From NCBI GenBank assembly GCA_963791325.1, contig CAWBRU010000015.1, positions 111,735-175,734 of the forward strand: DNA of 64,000 nucleotides, read 5' to 3'. Within the stretch, counting starts at the first letter, position 1. The number at the start of each line of letters is the position of its first letter. The position numbers and the translations under genes are program-made. The notes beneath the pieces were generated by a model that was not told the DNA's origin, searched no databases, and saw only the letters and a program-made list of their open reading frames with translations. This DNA comes from JBEVJK01 sp963791325. GTDB taxonomy: Bacteria; Pseudomonadota; Alphaproteobacteria; Rhizobiales; Rhizobiaceae. Positions 62,948 to 64,000 of this stretch are shown in pieces.

Positions 62948-63924
62948 GATACCCTGCCTGCGAGAAGCTGGAGATCATCCGGCTCGTCGAGCAGTCGCGC
63001 CTGCCGGTGCGCCGCACGCTGGAGAAGCTTGGCATTCCCCGCGCCACCTTCCACCGATGGTATGATCGTTTCCTGACCAGCGGCGTCGAAGCGCTCGAGG
63101 ATGGCCGGCCACGGCCGAAACGGGTCTGGAACCGCATTCCTGATGAGGTGCGAGACAAGATCATTGAGCTTGCCCTGGACAGGCCGGAGCTGTCGCCGCG
63201 CGAGCTGGCAGTCTCCTTCACCGACGCCGAAAGTTATTTTGTCTCCGAGGCTTCGGTCTATCGCCTGCTCAAGGCCCACGACCTGATCACCAGCCCGGCC
63301 TTCATCGTCATCAAGGCCGCCGATGCGTTCAAGGACAAGACCACGGCTCCCGATCAGCTCTGGCAGACCGACTTCACTTATCTCAAGGTGATCGGCTGGG
63401 GCTGGTTCTATCTGTCGACCATCCTCGACGACTTCTCGCGCTACATCGTCGCCTGGAAGCTGTGCACGACCATGAGGGCACAGGACGTCACCGACACGCT
63501 CAACCTGGCGCTTGTCGCATCAGGCTGCGACAACGCCAGGGTCATGCAGCGGCCGCGGCTGCTCTCCGACAACGGACCATGCTACGTCGCGGCCGACCTG
63601 GCCGAATGGCTCTCGGACAGGGCAATCGATCACGTCCATGGCGCACCAAGCCACCCTCAGACCCAGGGCAAGATCGAGCGTTGGCACCAGACACTGAAGA
63701 ACCGCATCCTGCTGGAGAACTACTTCCTGCCCGGCGACCTCGAAGCCCAAATCGCCACCTTCGTCGAGCACTACAACAACCGCCGATACCACGAGAGCCT
63801 CGACAACCTCACCCCGGTCGACGTCTACTTCGGGCGCGGCCACACCATCCTGCTGCAACGAGAAAGGATCAAGCGACAAACCATCAACCAGCGGCGCTTG
63901 CTTCACCGCAACGCCGTCGCCTAA
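62944..63924 (+). CDS. IS3-family transposase OrfB (copy 4)
   Basis: A 326-residue transposase with the same sequence as the OrfB of copies 2 and 3. Start ATG overlaps the orfA stop (ATGA). DDE core QLWQTDFTYLKVIGWGW, LLSDNGPCYVAADLAEWL, KIERWHQTLKNRILLENY; end LLHRNAVA. Intact. Confidence 0.9.
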   Translation: MRYPACEKLEIIRLVEQSRLPVRRTLEKLGIPRATFHRWYDRFLTSGVEALEDGRPRPKRVWNRIPDEVRDKIIELALDRPELSPRELAVSFTDAESYFVSEASVYRLLKAHDLITSPAFIVIKAADAFKDKTTAPDQLWQTDFTYLKVIGWGWFYLSTILDDFSRYIVAWKLCTTMRAQDVTDTLNLALVASGCDNARVMQRPRLLSDNGPCYVAADLAEWLSDRAIDHVHGAPSHPQTQGKIERWHQTLKNRILLENYFLPGDLEAQIATFVEHYNNRRYHESLDNLTPVDVYFGRGHTILLQRERIKRQTINQRRLLHRNAVA

Positions 63925-64000
63925 ATTGACAACCGAGATGGGCCAGAGCCTCCACTAAATCAGGCCGCCAGTTGTCTCAAATTCCCTGACGACGGACAGT

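Larger units (their letters stand above)
62484..63998 (+). mobile_element. IS3-family element, copy 4
   Basis: Ends TGTCCGGCGTCAG (62484) and the complement of TGTCCGTCGTCAG (63998). 1515 bp, uninterrupted, but orfA carries a one-base insertion. It cuts the IS481 remnant at codon HYA. The last two bases of the window lie outside it. Confidence 0.85.

Overview
The window looks like an accessory region of an alphaproteobacterium in the Hyphomicrobiales (a Mesorhizobium- or Rhizobium-like genome). The support is high GC, CUT2 sugar transporters, H-NOX, PRC-barrel, CsbD and HvrA-type H-NS genes, rhizobial promoters of the TTGGCN-N17-CTATAT type, and a dense load of IS3, IS110, IS481 and IS5-type elements. 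No rRNA, tRNA or CRISPR array was seen.

Layout. 1-8.9 kb: an ATP-dependent DNA ligase, several small rhizobial hypothetical genes, and a compact operon-like run (3785-7266) with a Cas4-like PD-(D/E)XK nuclease, an HNH endonuclease and overlapping starts and stops; four genes here carry frameshifts. 9.2-11.3 kb: an AT-richer two-gene cassette of unknown function. 11.3-15.8 kb: three IS3-family elements, two with clean target-site duplications, which cut up an older gene. 16-25.5 kb: two peroxiredoxin-like genes (one frameshifted), a frameshifted cyclase-ATPase-TPR regulator, a PRC-barrel protein and a molybdopterin oxidoreductase. 27.4-28.2 kb: a second copy of a small-gene module also found at 1.4-2.8 kb. 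28.9-31.8 kb: an IS3 element carrying an IS110-family element, inserted in csbD.

31.9-36.2 kb: an H-NOX signalling operon on the minus strand (H-NOX, hybrid kinase with two receivers, single receiver, HisKA-receiver-cyclase). 36.9-39.9 kb: small and decayed genes, an isochorismatase-like hydrolase and IS5-type debris. 39.9-42.25 kb: an unusual tandem array of about eight structured, promoter-bearing elements that look like a family of small RNAs; the last one forms the leader of a secreted tyrosine-rich protein. 43-47 kb: a frameshifted H-NS-like gene, exonuclease III with an apparent CTG start, and RecD2. 47.3-53 kb: a CUT2 sugar transporter locus with a shikimate-dehydrogenase-like enzyme; its ATPase and permease genes are frameshifted. 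53-58.4 kb: nested IS481, IS110 and IS3 elements, including a near-identical inverted copy of the 28.9-31.8 kb composite. 58.4-60.8 kb: a second CUT2 transporter, truncated at its 5' end by the IS. 60.9-64 kb: gene and IS remnants and a fourth copy of the IS3 element.

Single-base frameshifts are frequent (at least 15), so the region is either decaying or carries residual indel errors; this cannot be decided from sequence alone. The strongest candidates for undescribed biology are the structured-RNA array at 39.9-42.25 kb and the AT-rich cassette at 9.28-11.28 kb.
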